A DNA stretch of 64,000 nucleotides from DATBLE01 sp963719325 (GCA_963719325.1 CAVRBW010000005.1:1-64000), one strand, 5' to 3'; shown: positions 9,002-18,022, counted from the first letter of the stretch. The notes: a model not told the origin generated them from the letters alone. Numbers and translations are program-made.

Positions 9002-10047
9002 GACTCACCCCTGACGGCCGGCGTCGCCTGGGCGGAACCCGTCCCGGGTTGCGCAGCTCCGACATTTCCGGCGGCCTTGGGCGCCGCTCCCTGCTCGGCG
9101 GCAACCTTCCAGCACGCGACGGAGTGGCCGGCCTCGATCTCGACGAAGGGCGGTTCCTCCTGGCACTTCTCGAATGCGAACGGGCAGCGGTCGCGGAAGC
9201 GGCAGCCGGTGGGCGGGTTCAGGAGCCCTGGGGGACGACCGGGTATGCCGGCCAGCTTGCGGTCGGCGTATCGCACCCCGACCTCGGGGAGCGACGAGAT
9301 CAGCAGCTGCGTGTACGGATGGAGCGGGGCGTGGATGATCGTCTCGGCCGAAGCCTTCTCGGCCAGCTTCCCCGCGTACATGACGAGGATCGTGTCGGCG
9401 ATCTGGTAGAGCACCGAGAGGTCGTGCGTGATCACGATCGTGCTCTTCACGAACTTGCGCTCCCGGAACTCGATCAGCATCTCGGCGACGGCCTTCTGGC
9501 TCGAGACGTCGAGCGCCGATGTCACCTCGTCGGCGATCAAGAGCGATGGGTCGAGCAGCGTGGAGAGAACCATCACCATCCGCTGCTTCATCCCGCCCGA
9601 GAGCTCGATCGGGAACATCGTCAGCACGTCACGCTGCAAGCCGACCAGGTCCAGGCGGCGCTCGAGCTCCGGGAGGATGTTCTCGTACTTCTCGCCTCTG
9701 GAGCGGAGGAGCTCGCCGACCATCTTGCCGATCTTCCGAGTGGGGTTCATCGCGCTCATCGCGTACTGCGGGACGATCGACACCTGCTTGAAGCGGAAGG
9801 GATTCATCCGCTGGCTGTCCCAGATCGGAAGCTCCTGCCCGTCGAGCGTGACGCTGCCTTCGACGTAGCGCATGCGCCCGTCGAGCCGGATCAGGCTCTT
9901 GCCGAGCGTCGACTTGCCGCAGCCGGATTCGCCGGCGATGCCCATGATCTCCCCGTTCGCGACCTCGAACGTGGCGCCGTCCAGCGCCTTCACGTCACCG
10001 GCCAGGGTCCGGTAGTAGACCTTCAGATTCTCCACCTGGAGGCTCAT
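8998..10047 (-). CDS. Opp-type ABC transporter ATP-binding protein (OppD-like)
   Basis: 349 residues with Walker A GESGCGKST, signature LSGGMKQR, Walker B LLIADEVTSALD and ITHDLS, followed by the OppD/DppD C-terminal domain with the PGRPPGLLNPPTGCRFRDRCPFAFEKC cysteine cluster, which in relatives can hold a [4Fe-4S] cluster. It pairs with the OppF-like protein, giving the usual heterodimeric motor. A copy of the palindromic repeat (10066-10203) separates it from the permease genes upstream, so its translation is not coupled to theirs. Confidence 0.93.
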   Translation of the reverse strand: MSLQVENLKVYYRTLAGDVKALDGATFEVANGEIMGIAGESGCGKSTLGKSLIRLDGRMRYVEGSVTLDGQELPIWDSQRMNPFRFKQVSIVPQYAMSAMNPTRKIGKMVGELLRSRGEKYENILPELERRLDLVGLQRDVLTMFPIELSGGMKQRMVMVLSTLLDPSLLIADEVTSALDVSSQKAVAEMLIEFRERKFVKSTIVITHDLSVLYQIADTILVMYAGKLAEKASAETIIHAPLHPYTQLLISSLPEVGVRYADRKLAGIPGRPPGLLNPPTGCRFRDRCPFAFEKCQEEPPFVEIEAGHSVACWKVAAEQGAAPKAAGNVGAAQPGTGSAQATPAVRGES

Positions 10048-10065
10048 CGGATGACCTCGAGACCT

Positions 10066-10203
10066 CCGCGGAAGCCCGCCGCCGCGACCGACCTGGCGGG
10101 CGCGGCACCCAACGGTTGCTGAGGTGCGAGCGGGTTTGGGGAAGGGGGCACGCGGGGGAAACCGGCCGTTTCCCCCGCGAGAGCGAGCCGAAGGCGAGCG
10201 ACC
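10066..10203. repeat. Palindromic intergenic repeat, copy C
   Basis: The longest copy. In order: CGACCTGGCGGGCGCGGCAC, then GCTGAGGTGCGAGCGGG, a spacer, the perfect hairpin GCGGGGGAAA-CCGGCCG-TTTCCCCCGC (about 10150-10177), and GAGCGAGCCGAAGGCGAGCG. All modules match the inverted copy at 63.1 kb. It sits in the middle of the ABC transporter operon between the second permease and the first ATPase. Confidence 0.75.
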
Positions 10204-10204
10204 T

Positions 10205-11158
10205 TCATGTCGCCCTCAGCTTCGGATTGAAGACCTCGTCGAGGCCGACGTTCATGACGTAGAGCCCGCCGACGATGGCGATGATCCCGATCCCGGGCGG
10301 AATGAACCACCACCACGAGCCGAGGAGCAGCGCGCTCGAGAGGAAGGAGCTGTTCATCATCAGCCCGAGCGACACCGATTGCGTGGGCCCGAGACCGAGG
10401 AAGTCGAGAGACGCGCCGATGAGGATCGCCCCGCCGAACAGGAGGATGAACATCATGAGCAGGTACGAGCTCATGTTGGGCGCGACCTCCGTCGCGATGA
10501 TCTGCGTTCGGCTGCGTCCGCTGAGCCGGGCGACGTCCACGAAATCTCGCGTCTTCAGCGAGAAGGTCTGGGCCCGGACCGCTCTCGCCGCCCATGGCCA
10601 CGAGGTGAGGCCGATGAGGAGGGCCTCCGTCGCGTAGCTCTGCACGTTCAGGTACGCGGCGACGATGATCAGGATCGCCAGGGTCGGAATCACGAGGACG
10701 ACGTTCGTGAGCATGTTCAAGATGTCGTCCAGCCATCCCCCTCGATAGCCCGCGGTGAAGCCGACCGCGGCACCTACGAACCAGGCGATTCCCCCGCCCA
10801 CAGCTCCGACGAGGAAGGCTGCTCGCAGCCCGTTCACGAACTGTGCGAACACGTCCTGGCCGAACTGCGTCGTTCCGAACCAGTAGTCCGACGACGGTCC
10901 TTCGCCCGTCGGACCCGAGAACTCGAGCGGCTTGTGGGCTGTGAGCATCGGCCCGAAGAGTGCGAGCGCGAGAAAGAAGAGGACGATTCCGAGGCCCACC
11001 ACGAACTTCCAGTTGCGGAGGGCGAAGTAGACGAACTCGGAGCGGCGTGCCGCGACCGGTGCGGATGTGGTGGGCGCACCCGTGGGCGAGATCGGCGCGT
11101 CGACGGTCACTCCCCCTGCGGGGACGACTCCGGCGTCGCCGGGCTTGGAGACCGCCAT
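10205..11158 (-). CDS. Opp-type ABC permease (OppC-like)
   Basis: 317 residues with an N-terminal cytoplasmic tail of about 38 residues, a first membrane helix (FVVGLGIVLFFLALALFGPML), the OppC-family FGTTQFGQDVFAQFVNGLRAAFLVG element, several further helices, and the EAA-type loop near AARLSGRSRTQIIATEVAPN that docks with the ATPases. It forms half of the membrane channel. The start ATG overlaps the stop of the OppB-like gene (TGATG). Confidence 0.92.
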   Translation of the reverse strand: MAVSKPGDAGVVPAGGVTVDAPISPTGAPTTSAPVAARRSEFVYFALRNWKFVVGLGIVLFFLALALFGPMLTAHKPLEFSGPTGEGPSSDYWFGTTQFGQDVFAQFVNGLRAAFLVGAVGGGIAWFVGAAVGFTAGYRGGWLDDILNMLTNVVLVIPTLAILIIVAAYLNVQSYATEALLIGLTSWPWAARAVRAQTFSLKTRDFVDVARLSGRSRTQIIATEVAPNMSSYLLMMFILLFGGAILIGASLDFLGLGPTQSVSLGLMMNSSFLSSALLLGSWWWFIPPGIGIIAIVGGLYVMNVGLDEVFNPKLRAT

Positions 11159-12147
11159 CACGCACCACCCTGCATTCCGATCCGCGTGCGCGGGTCGATG
11201 AAGACGTAGGCGATGTCGATGATGAAGTTCGCGATCAGCACACCGGTGATGATGAACAGGAAGATGCCCTGGATCAGGAAGTAGTCGCGATTCTGGATCG
11301 CGCCGAGCGTCAACGTTCCCAGACCAGGATAGGAGAAGACGATCTCGACGACGATCGCACCGGCGACGACCGCGCCCAGGGCGAGCGCCAGCCCCGTGAT
11401 CTGCGGGAGGAGCGCGTTCCGGTACGCGTACCGGCGCACGAGCTTGGTAGGAGCTCCCAGCGCGGCGAGATAGTTCGAGTAGTCGGCCTCGAGCTCGTAG
11501 ATGATCATGTTCCGCATCCCGATCGCCCAGCCGCCGAACGCGACGAGGAACAGTGCGGAGAACGGCAGCACCCAGTGGCCTGCGTAGCTCTTGGCAAACT
11601 CGAATGACCAGGACGGCTGCACGGCGAAGCTGTATGCGCCCGAGACGGGGAAGATGGCAAACGTCGAGGCGAGCACCCAGGCGAGCACGATCCCGAGCCA
11701 CATCTGCGGGGTCGCGGTCAGCACGTAGCCGACCGGGAGAACGGTGTTGTCGAGCGCCTTCCTACGCGCGGCGAGGGCGCCGACCTTGTTCCCGGCCCAG
11801 AAGCTCAGCAGGATCGCCGGTATGAGGAGGGACAGCGTGTAGGGCAACGCGCCGAGGATGAGCTCGGAAACGCTCGTCGGGAAGTTCGCGATGCTCCGGC
11901 CGAGGTCGCCGTGGAAGAGGGCGGCCCAGAAGTTGAGGTACTGCTTCCACCAGGGCACGTCGAAGCCGAACGCCTTGGTGTAGTAGCCGGTCAGCGCGTG
12001 CTCGGCGGCCGGCTGTGCCTGCATCCGCGCCAGCAATCGCTGGATCGGATCGCCCGGCATGAGACGCGGGATCGCCCAGTCGATCGTCACCGCCACCCAG
12101 AAGGTGAGGAGATAGATCAGGCCCTTCCGCGCGAGGTATCGCCCCAT
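11158..12147 (-). CDS. Opp-type ABC permease (OppB-like)
   Basis: 329 residues, beginning MGRYLARKGLIYLLTFWVAVTIDWAIPRLMPGDP as expected for OppB/DppB permeases. There are about six membrane helices and an EAA loop (SNYLAALGAPTKLVRRYAYRNALLPQITGLA). It pairs with the OppC-like permease that follows. Compared with peptide-type relatives the first periplasmic loop carries extra sequence (EHALTGYYTKAFGFDVPWWKQYLNFW), as in the cellodextrin and mannoside Opp systems I recall. It lies 104 bases downstream of the binding-protein gene, past a strong hairpin. Confidence 0.92.
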   Translation of the reverse strand: MGRYLARKGLIYLLTFWVAVTIDWAIPRLMPGDPIQRLLARMQAQPAAEHALTGYYTKAFGFDVPWWKQYLNFWAALFHGDLGRSIANFPTSVSELILGALPYTLSLLIPAILLSFWAGNKVGALAARRKALDNTVLPVGYVLTATPQMWLGIVLAWVLASTFAIFPVSGAYSFAVQPSWSFEFAKSYAGHWVLPFSALFLVAFGGWAIGMRNMIIYELEADYSNYLAALGAPTKLVRRYAYRNALLPQITGLALALGAVVAGAIVVEIVFSYPGLGTLTLGAIQNRDYFLIQGIFLFIITGVLIANFIIDIAYVFIDPRTRIGMQGGA

Positions 12148-12188
12148 TCAGATCAGACCCCCGTGAGATGCAGCCGTCGTCGAGAGGC

Positions 12189-12223
12189 GATGCCCCTCCC
12201 GGGTTGCAACCGGGAGGGGCATC
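12189..12223 (-). promoter_or_regulatory. Intercistronic hairpin between binding protein and permeases
   Basis: A perfect 14-bp stem (GATGCCCCTCCCGG with CCGGGAGGGGCATC) around a 7-base loop, 28 bases past the stop of the solute-binding-protein gene and 42 bases before the OppB start. There is no U-tract. In ABC operons such hairpins commonly protect the binding-protein mRNA and lower expression of the membrane parts, which is the role I infer here. Confidence 0.7.
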
Positions 12224-12250
12224 GGTCGATCACGAGCTTGCCTTCCGCTC

Positions 12251-13981
12251 CTACTTCTTCTTCAGGTGCGTGAGCATGTCGATGCTCGTCATCTGCCAGT
12301 AGTTCCGCCACGACGTGGGCGTGTACTGCCCGCCCTTGGCGGCAGGCCAGTTCGTCCAGAACTGGTCGTTGACCATCGACCACATGCCGTTGTACCAAAG
12401 CGGGATGACCGGAAGATCCTGCAGGAATACCTTCTGCAGCTTCGACATCACTGCCTTGTAGGCGGCCGGGTTGGTCGAGGGGGTCTTGTCCAGTTGCCGT
12501 GTGAGGTTCCACGCGGTCTGGTTGGTGTACCGCTCGTAGTTGGCGTTGGCCTGGTTGTCCGCGATCGGAAGCTGGAAGACGTACTGGTAGTACGTCCACG
12601 GCGTGTTGCTGAACTGCCGGTCGTTTCCGAGGAGCAGGTCGTAGTTGGCGTGCCCCCGGTCGTCGACGAGCGTGCCGTATTCCGGGAATGCCGGCGTCAA
12701 CTTGATGCCGACCTCCTTCGCGCTGTCGGCGATGACCTGGATAGCCGTCATCCAGTCGGACCACCCGTTCGGGACGATGATGCTCAGGTCGATCTTCGAG
12801 CCGTCCTTGTTCTCGACGTACCCGTCGCCGTTCGTGTCCTTGTAGCCGGCGGCGGCCAAGGTCGACTTCGCCTTCGCGGGGTTGTACGAGAAGCCGTACT
12901 GCGAGACGACGCTCTTGTCGACCCACTTGTTCCAGATCGGCAGGAGGCCGGTCGGGCTCGCCTTGTTCACGAGGCCCTGGTAGCTCTTGTCGATGATCTG
13001 GTTCATGTTGATCGAGAAGGCGAGCGCCCGGCGGAACTGGGCGTCGTCAAGCGGCTTCTTCGTCGTGTTCGGGAACAGCCAGGTCGTGTTCGCGCCCAGG
13101 TGATACGGCGCCTTGTCGAAGTAGGTCTTGAACCTTCCCTGGATCGCCGACTTCGGCGCGAAGTTGTTGAACAGGTCGATGTTCCCCGCGAGGAGGTTCG
13201 ACAGTGCAGCAGCGTTCGTGCCGTTCTTGATGTCGACGATGTAGTTCGGCGCGACCTTGAGGCCGATCGCCGAGGCCCACCAGTTCTTGTTCTTCTTCCA
13301 GACGACCGTCTGGGACTGCGCGTTGGCACCGGACTGGTAGAGGTACGGGCCCGTGCCGACGATCTTGCTCGGGTCGTCGAGGTTGCCGGTCGTCACGTTC
13401 GTCTTGCTGTAGGTCTTGAAGACGTGCTGCGGGACGACGGCAACGTTGAACCGGTAGAAGTCGAACTGCTGATAGCCCGGGGACGCCGAGAACGTAAACA
13501 CGACGTTGTTCCCGGAGGCCTTGACGCTCTTTAGCCCCGTGTCGGCGAAGAGCGGATGCTGTGGATGCGTCGCGATCTTCGTCAAGTTGAAGCTGTAGGC
13601 AACGTCGCCTGCAGTCAGCGCCTTCCCGTCACTCCACTTGACGCCCTGACGGATCGACATGGTGTACGTCGACTTCGACGTCCACTTGCCGTCGGTGGCG
13701 AGCCAAGGGATGAACTTGTCCTTGAGTGGGTCGTAACGGAACGGGGTCTCGTACACGAACCCGACCAGCCCGGTGACGTAATCCCAGTTCTTCGCCGGGT
13801 TGAGGTCGTTGTTCGGCGACCACTGGTTGCCGCTCATGTAAAGCGTCTGGTTGCGCGGCAGTGCAAACGCCGACTTCTCCTTGGCGCCTGCTCCACCGGC
13901 TCCCAATGACGCCGCAACGGTCACGGCAACGGCTACCACGAGCCCGAAGCCGACGGCCGTTCGTTTCCTGCGAATCGCCAT
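12251..13981 (-). CDS. Extracellular solute-binding protein, family 5 (Opp-type, oligosaccharide?)
   Basis: 576 residues with a signal peptide (basic MAIRRKR, hydrophobic AVGFGLVVAVAVTVAASLGAGGAGA) but no lipobox cysteine visible. The mature part is a family-5 binding protein: KSTYTMSIRQGVKWSDGKALTAGDVAYSF, VGTGPYLY and a DTNGDGYVENKDGSKI loop. The protein would capture the substrate outside the membrane for the OppBCDF-like parts that follow. ATG 13981 is chosen for the GGAGGGAAA seven bases upstream and because the signal peptide starts there. It is the first gene of the leftward sugar operon, whose promoter region carries a LacI-type operator. The sugar ligand is inferred from neighbours only. 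Confidence 0.93.
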   Translation of the reverse strand: MAIRRKRTAVGFGLVVAVAVTVAASLGAGGAGAKEKSAFALPRNQTLYMSGNQWSPNNDLNPAKNWDYVTGLVGFVYETPFRYDPLKDKFIPWLATDGKWTSKSTYTMSIRQGVKWSDGKALTAGDVAYSFNLTKIATHPQHPLFADTGLKSVKASGNNVVFTFSASPGYQQFDFYRFNVAVVPQHVFKTYSKTNVTTGNLDDPSKIVGTGPYLYQSGANAQSQTVVWKKNKNWWASAIGLKVAPNYIVDIKNGTNAAALSNLLAGNIDLFNNFAPKSAIQGRFKTYFDKAPYHLGANTTWLFPNTTKKPLDDAQFRRALAFSINMNQIIDKSYQGLVNKASPTGLLPIWNKWVDKSVVSQYGFSYNPAKAKSTLAAAGYKDTNGDGYVENKDGSKIDLSIIVPNGWSDWMTAIQVIADSAKEVGIKLTPAFPEYGTLVDDRGHANYDLLLGNDRQFSNTPWTYYQYVFQLPIADNQANANYERYTNQTAWNLTRQLDKTPSTNPAAYKAVMSKLQKVFLQDLPVIPLWYNGMWSMVNDQFWTNWPAAKGGQYTPTSWRNYWQMTSIDMLTHLKKK

Positions 13982-14115
13982 GATGGTGTTTCCCTCCTGT
14001 CGTGATCGATCAAGACCCGCTAGCGGCGGGGCTCCAATCCGGACCCGCCTCGGGAACCTTCCGCTTCTCAGCTTTCGCTCCCTCCTTCTTCTCGACGCCC
14101 CGTACTTTGCGGGAA

Positions 14116-14133
14116 TGTACCGGTAACGGTTAA
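14116..14133 (-). promoter_or_regulatory. LacI-type operator for the leftward sugar operon
   Basis: GTACCGGTAACGGTTAAC is an imperfect inverted repeat with the central CCGGTAACGG pattern used by many LacI-family regulators. It shares ACCGGT/ACGGTT half-sites with the perfect site in front of lacI and overlaps the weak -10 candidate of the leftward operon, so binding would block transcription. Confidence 0.6.
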
Positions 14134-14212
14134 CAGATCTCGGCGGGGCGTGCAAGGGTAGTTTGCCGCGTGGAATAGGCATTTCTGGCTACCGCGAAGC
14201 CGGATTGAGGCT

Positions 14213-14241
14213 TTGACAGTCGGTGCACACACGAGTACAGT
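14213..14241 (+). promoter_or_regulatory. Promoter of the lacI-GH94 unit
   Basis: TTGACA at 14213-14218 and TACAGT at 14236-14241 with a 17-base spacer: a near-consensus housekeeping-sigma promoter. The predicted transcript start falls just before the operator at 14248-14265. Confidence 0.75.
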
Positions 14242-14247
14242 CGCGCT

Positions 14248-14265
14248 GGTACCGGAACCGGTACC
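14248..14265. promoter_or_regulatory. LacI-type operator in front of lacI
   Basis: GGTACCGG-AA-CCGGTACC is an exact 8-bp inverted repeat placed a few bases after the -10 hexamer, the classic position for repression at +1. It implies that the regulator controls its own gene and the phosphorylase that follows. Confidence 0.75.
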
Positions 14266-14283
14266 GGGGATACGCTCAACTTT

Positions 14284-15327
14284 ATGGCAATCGACGGACG
14301 CAGGCAGGAACGAGCGGGGAAGGTGACCATCCGCGACATTGCCCGCGCCGCGGGGGTCTCGGTTGCAACCGTCTCTCGCGTCATCAACGGCCGCCCCGAC
14401 GTCTCTCCGGCAACGCGCGACGCCGTCCTCCGCGTCGCCCGTGCGCATAATTTCACCACGAACCGAAGCGCTCGAGCCCTGTCGGTCGGACGAACGGGCC
14501 TGATCGGCTTCACGGTTCCGTGGGTGGACCAGAACTACTTCACGGGCATCCTCTCCGGCGCCGCCGAGGCGCTGTACGAGCAGGAGCAGCGGGTCGTCCT
14601 CTGTCCGACGCACCACGAGCACGATCGCGAGGTGACCCTCCTCGAGCGGCTCATGAACGGCACAACCGACGGTGCGATCGTCCTCCTGCCGGAGGAGTCG
14701 AGCGAAGAGCTGCGCCGGTTGCAGGAGTACGGCTACCCATTCGTCGTCGCGGATCCGCGCGAGCCCCTGGACGAGGGCATCCCGGCTGTGTCCGCCAGTC
14801 ACTCGGCAGGAGCGCGAGCGGCGACCGACCACCTGATCCGATTGGGACACCGCCGGATCGCGTTCGTCACGGGATTCCGCGGGTGGACCGCCACCGAGGA
14901 GCGCCTGCAGGGCTACAAGGCCGCGCTCGCCACGGCAGGGCTCCCTTTTCTCCCAGAGCTCGTCGCCGAAGGCCAGTTCAACGCCGACACCGGCTACTCG
15001 GCCGGACGGCAGCTGCTCGAGCTGCCCGACCGTCCGACGGCGATCTTCGCCTCGAACGACAACATGGCGGCCGGTGTGCTGCGGGCCGCCCAGGGGCGGG
15101 GGCTGCGCGTGCCGGACGACCTCTCGGTCGTCGGCTTCGACGACACGGAGCTCGCCCGCATCGTCGGGCCGCGGCTGACTACGGTCCGTCAGCCGCTCGC
15201 CGAGCTCGGCCGCACGGCGGTCAGCCTCCTCAACCGCCTGATCGACGGCCAGCGCATCGAGGCGTTGCGCGTCGAGCTGTCCACACGACTGATCGTCCGC
15301 GAGTCGACCGGCCCGGCGCCGGGCTGA
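14284..15327 (+). CDS. LacI-family transcriptional regulator of the sugar locus
   Basis: 347 residues. The LacI helix-turn-helix covers about residues 14-36 (VTIRDIARAAGVSVATVSRVING), followed by the hinge and a periplasmic-binding-protein-like effector domain (GLIGFTVPWVDQNYF...RIAFVTGFRG...TAIFASNDNMAAGVLRAA...LSVVGFDDTELARIV). It should repress the leftward operon and its own unit until a sugar effector binds. The two operators in the upstream region are its likely sites. The GH94 gene follows 18 bases after its stop, so they are probably cotranscribed. Confidence 0.95.
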   Translation: MAIDGRRQERAGKVTIRDIARAAGVSVATVSRVINGRPDVSPATRDAVLRVARAHNFTTNRSARALSVGRTGLIGFTVPWVDQNYFTGILSGAAEALYEQEQRVVLCPTHHEHDREVTLLERLMNGTTDGAIVLLPEESSEELRRLQEYGYPFVVADPREPLDEGIPAVSASHSAGARAATDHLIRLGHRRIAFVTGFRGWTATEERLQGYKAALATAGLPFLPELVAEGQFNADTGYSAGRQLLELPDRPTAIFASNDNMAAGVLRAAQGRGLRVPDDLSVVGFDDTELARIVGPRLTTVRQPLAELGRTAVSLLNRLIDGQRIEALRVELSTRLIVRESTGPAPG

Positions 15328-15345
15328 ACCTCGGAAGGAGCTCCG

Positions 15346-17853
15346 ACGCGCTACGGCCACTTCGACGACGCGGCCCGCGAGTACCTGATCGCGAGGCCGG
15401 ATACGCCGCTGCCTTGGATCAACTACCTCGGGAGCGAGGAGTACTTCGGGATCATCTCGAACACGGCCGGCGGCTACTCGTTCTTCCGGGACGCACGCCT
15501 TCGCCGTCTGACGCGCTACCGGTACAACAACGCGCCGCTCGACGTCGGCGGGCGGTATCTCTATCTTCGCGACGACGAGACCGGCGACTACTGGTCGCCG
15601 TCGTGGGAGCCGGCGCAGAGGGAGCTCGAGGAGTACCGCTGCCGGCACGGGCTCGGCTACACCGTGATCGGCTCGAGACGCGCGGGCGTCGAGGCCGAGA
15701 CGCTGTACTTCGTGCCGGCCGGCGAGACGCTGGAGATCTGGCGCGCACGAATCACCAACCGCCGGGACGGCTCAGCGCGGCTCTCGCTGTTCAGCGCGGT
15801 CGAGTTCTGCCTCTGGGACGCCCTGGACGACGCGACCAACTTCCAGCGCAACTACTCGATCGGCGAGGTCGAGGTCGACGGAGGCGTCGTCTACCACAAG
15901 TCCGAGTACCGCGAGCGGCGCGATCACTTCGCCTACTTCGCCTGCTCGGAGCCGCTCGCCGGCATCGATACGCAACGCGACGCCTTCCTTGGTCCCCACC
16001 GCGGGTGGGACCGGCCTCTGGCGGTGGAGGAGGGACGCAGCCGCGACTCGATCGCGCATGGCTGGGCGCCGTGCGGATCGCACCACGTCGAGCTCGCGCT
16101 CGGCCCGGGCGAGAGCCGCGACGTCGTCTTCGTCTTGGGCTATGCGGAGAATCCCGCAGACGCGAAGTTCGATCCACCCGGATCGCAGACGATCGACAAG
16201 CGGCGCGTTCGCCCCGTGCTGGAGCGGTATCTCCAGCCGACCGAGGTCGAGGCGGCCTTCGCGGACCTCCGGGATCACTGGAGCGGCCTGCTCGACGTGC
16301 TCCAGGTCTCGACGCCGAGCGAGGACGCAAACCGGATGGTGAACGTCTGGAACCAGTACCAGTGCATGACCACCTTCAACCTCTCCCGCTCCGCGTCACT
16401 CTTCGAATCCGGGGTGGGGCGGGGGATGGGGTTCCGCGACTCGAACCAGGACCTGCTCGGAGTCGTGCACCTCGTCCCGGAGCGGGCCCGGGCGCGGATC
16501 CTCGATATCGCAGCGACGCAGCTCCCGTCGGGTGGCGCGTACCACCAGTACCAGCCGCTGACCAAGCGCGGGAACGATGCGGTCGGCTCCGGGTTCAACG
16601 ACGACCCGCTTTGGCTGATTCTCGCGGTCGCCGCCTACCTGAAGGAGACCGGCGACCTGTCGATCCTCCAGGAGCCGGCTCCCTACGACAACGAGCCTGG
16701 CTCCGAGACGCCGCTGTACGAGCACCTCCAGCGCTCGCTCCAGTACACGATCGACCGCCTGGGTCCGCATGGGCTGCCGCTGATCGGCCGCGCAGACTGG
16801 AACGATTGCCTGAACCTGAACTGCTTCTCGGAGACGCCGGGCGAGTCGTTCCAGACGACGGAGAACCGCGAAGGAGGCATCGCCGAGTCCGTCTTCATCG
16901 CCGGACTCTTCGTGCTTGCCGCCGAGGAGCTCGCCGCCCTGGCCGACCGCCTCGGTGACACGGCCGACGCCGTCGCGTACCGCGAGGAGAAGGAACGGCT
17001 GGCTGAAGCTGTCCGTCAACACGGCTGGGACGGCGAGTGGTTCCGCCGCGCGTACGACTTTGGCGGCGCTCCGATCGGATCGGCAGAAAACGACGAAGGG
17101 GCGATCTTCATCGAGCCGCAAGGGATGTGCGTGATGGCGGGCATCGGGCTCGACGACGGGCTCGCAGTCCGCGCGCTCGACTCGGTGCGCGAGCGACTCG
17201 CCACGCCTCACGGGGTCGTGCTCGTGCAGCCCGCCTACACCCGGTACCGCCTGGAGCTCGGCGAGATCACGTCGTACCCGCCCGGCTACAAGGAGAACGG
17301 GGGCGTGTTCTGCCACACGAACCCGTGGATCATGATCGCCGAGACGCTCGCGGATAGCGGCGACGGCGCCTTCGACTACTACCTGCGGATCAACCCGTCG
17401 GCGCGCGAGGAGATCAGTGACGTCCATCGGTGCGAGCCGTACGTCTACGCCCAGATGATCGCCGGCCGTGACGCCCCCAGCCACGGGGAGGCGAAGAACT
17501 CGTGGCTGTCGGGGACGGCCGCCTGGAACCTCGTTGCGATCTCACAGTGGATCCTCGGTCTCCGTCCTGACCACGACGGCCTGCGGATCGACCCGTGCAT
17601 CCCTGACGAATGGGACGGCTTCACCGCGGAGCGCCGGTTTCGCGGCGCCGCCTACCGGATCGCCGTGCGCAAACAACCCGGTGTGAGAGGTCGGGTCCTC
17701 TCGCTGCTCGTCGACGGCGAGCGGGTCGAGGGCAACCTCGTCCCAGTGGCTCCGGCGGGAGCGACCGTCGAGGTGATCGCGGAGATCGAGGCAGGCCCTG
17801 CAGCCGCAGAGCCGGTTCCCGACGGCGAGCGCCGCGTGCCTCTTCCCCGCTGA
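15346..17853 (+). CDS. GH94 glycoside phosphorylase (cellobiose/chitobiose type), apparent ACG start
   Basis: 835 residues of uninterrupted GH94 homology: RYGHFDDAAREYLIARPDTPLPWINYLGS at the start, N-terminal beta-sandwich, then the (alpha/alpha)6 barrel with RADWNDCLNLN (general-acid aspartate motif), YPPGYKENGGVFCHTNPW, and a C-terminal RRFRGAAYRIAV sandwich. The frame has a stop at 15325 and no ATG, GTG or TTG until 15664, about 106 codons into the conserved domain. GGAAGGAG at 15333-15340 is followed after five bases by ACG CGC TAC GGC, exactly where homologs begin MRYG. So either ACG is the start or an ATG has been lost by mutation or base-calling error. The product would release sugar-1-phosphate from an imported beta-disaccharide. 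Confidence 0.85.
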   Translation, partial: TRYGHFDDAAREYLIARPDTPLPWINYLGSEEYFGIISNTAGGYSFFRDARLRRLTRYRYNNAPLDVGGRYLYLRDDETGDYWSPSWEPAQRELEEYRCRHGLGYTVIGSRRAGVEAETLYFVPAGETLEIWRARITNRRDGSARLSLFSAVEFCLWDALDDATNFQRNYSIGEVEVDGGVVYHKSEYRERRDHFAYFACSEPLAGIDTQRDAFLGPHRGWDRPLAVEEGRSRDSIAHGWAPCGSHHVELALGPGESRDVVFVLGYAENPADAKFDPPGSQTIDKRRVRPVLERYLQPTEVEAAFADLRDHWSGLLDVLQVSTPSEDANRMVNVWNQYQCMTTFNLSRSASLFESGVGRGMGFRDSNQDLLGVVHLVPERARARILDIAATQLPSGGAYHQYQPLTKRGNDAVGSGFNDDPLWLILAVAAYLKETGDLSILQEPAPYDNEPGSETPLYEHLQRSLQYTIDRLGPHGLPLIGRADWNDCLNLNCFSETPGESFQTTENREGGIAESVFIAGLFVLAAEELAALADRLGDTADAVAYREEKERLAEAVRQHGWDGEWFRRAYDFGGAPIGSAENDEGAIFIEPQGMCVMAGIGLDDGLAVRALDSVRERLATPHGVVLVQPAYTRYRLELGEITSYPPGYKENGGVFCHTNPWIMIAETLADSGDGAFDYYLRINPSAREEISDVHRCEPYVYAQMIAGRDAPSHGEAKNSWLSGTAAWNLVAISQWILGLRPDHDGLRIDPCIPDEWDGFTAERRFRGAAYRIAVRKQPGVRGRVLSLLVDGERVEGNLVPVAPAGATVEVIAEIEAGPAAAEPVPDGERRVPLPR

Positions 17854-18022
17854 TTCGCCGCGAGCCCGCGGCAGGGATACGCTCTCCGCTTCACATCGTG
17901 GAGACGCCGAAGATGTCCGTTCCGTGAAGGCCCTCGTGACAGATCGCCTTCGGACTGTCCAGTGGCCCCGACGTGGGGATAGGGTCGCACGCGTCTCAGG
18001 AGTCTCATCAGGGGAGGTTGTC

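Larger units (their letters stand above)
13982..14283. other. Divergent control region between binding-protein operon and lacI
   Basis: 302 bases without a gene. It contains a ribosome site for the binding-protein gene, two LacI-type operators (14116-14133 and 14248-14265) and a strong rightward promoter at 14213-14241. For the leftward operon the best hexamers I see are TTGCAC (14155-14150) and TAACCG (14132-14127), 17 bases apart, with the second inside the operator. Confidence 0.6.

Noticed and set aside
15664..17853. GH94 protein starting at the first ordinary start codon (GTG 15664)
   Set aside because: This would discard about 106 conserved residues that are in frame and preceded by a good ribosome site.
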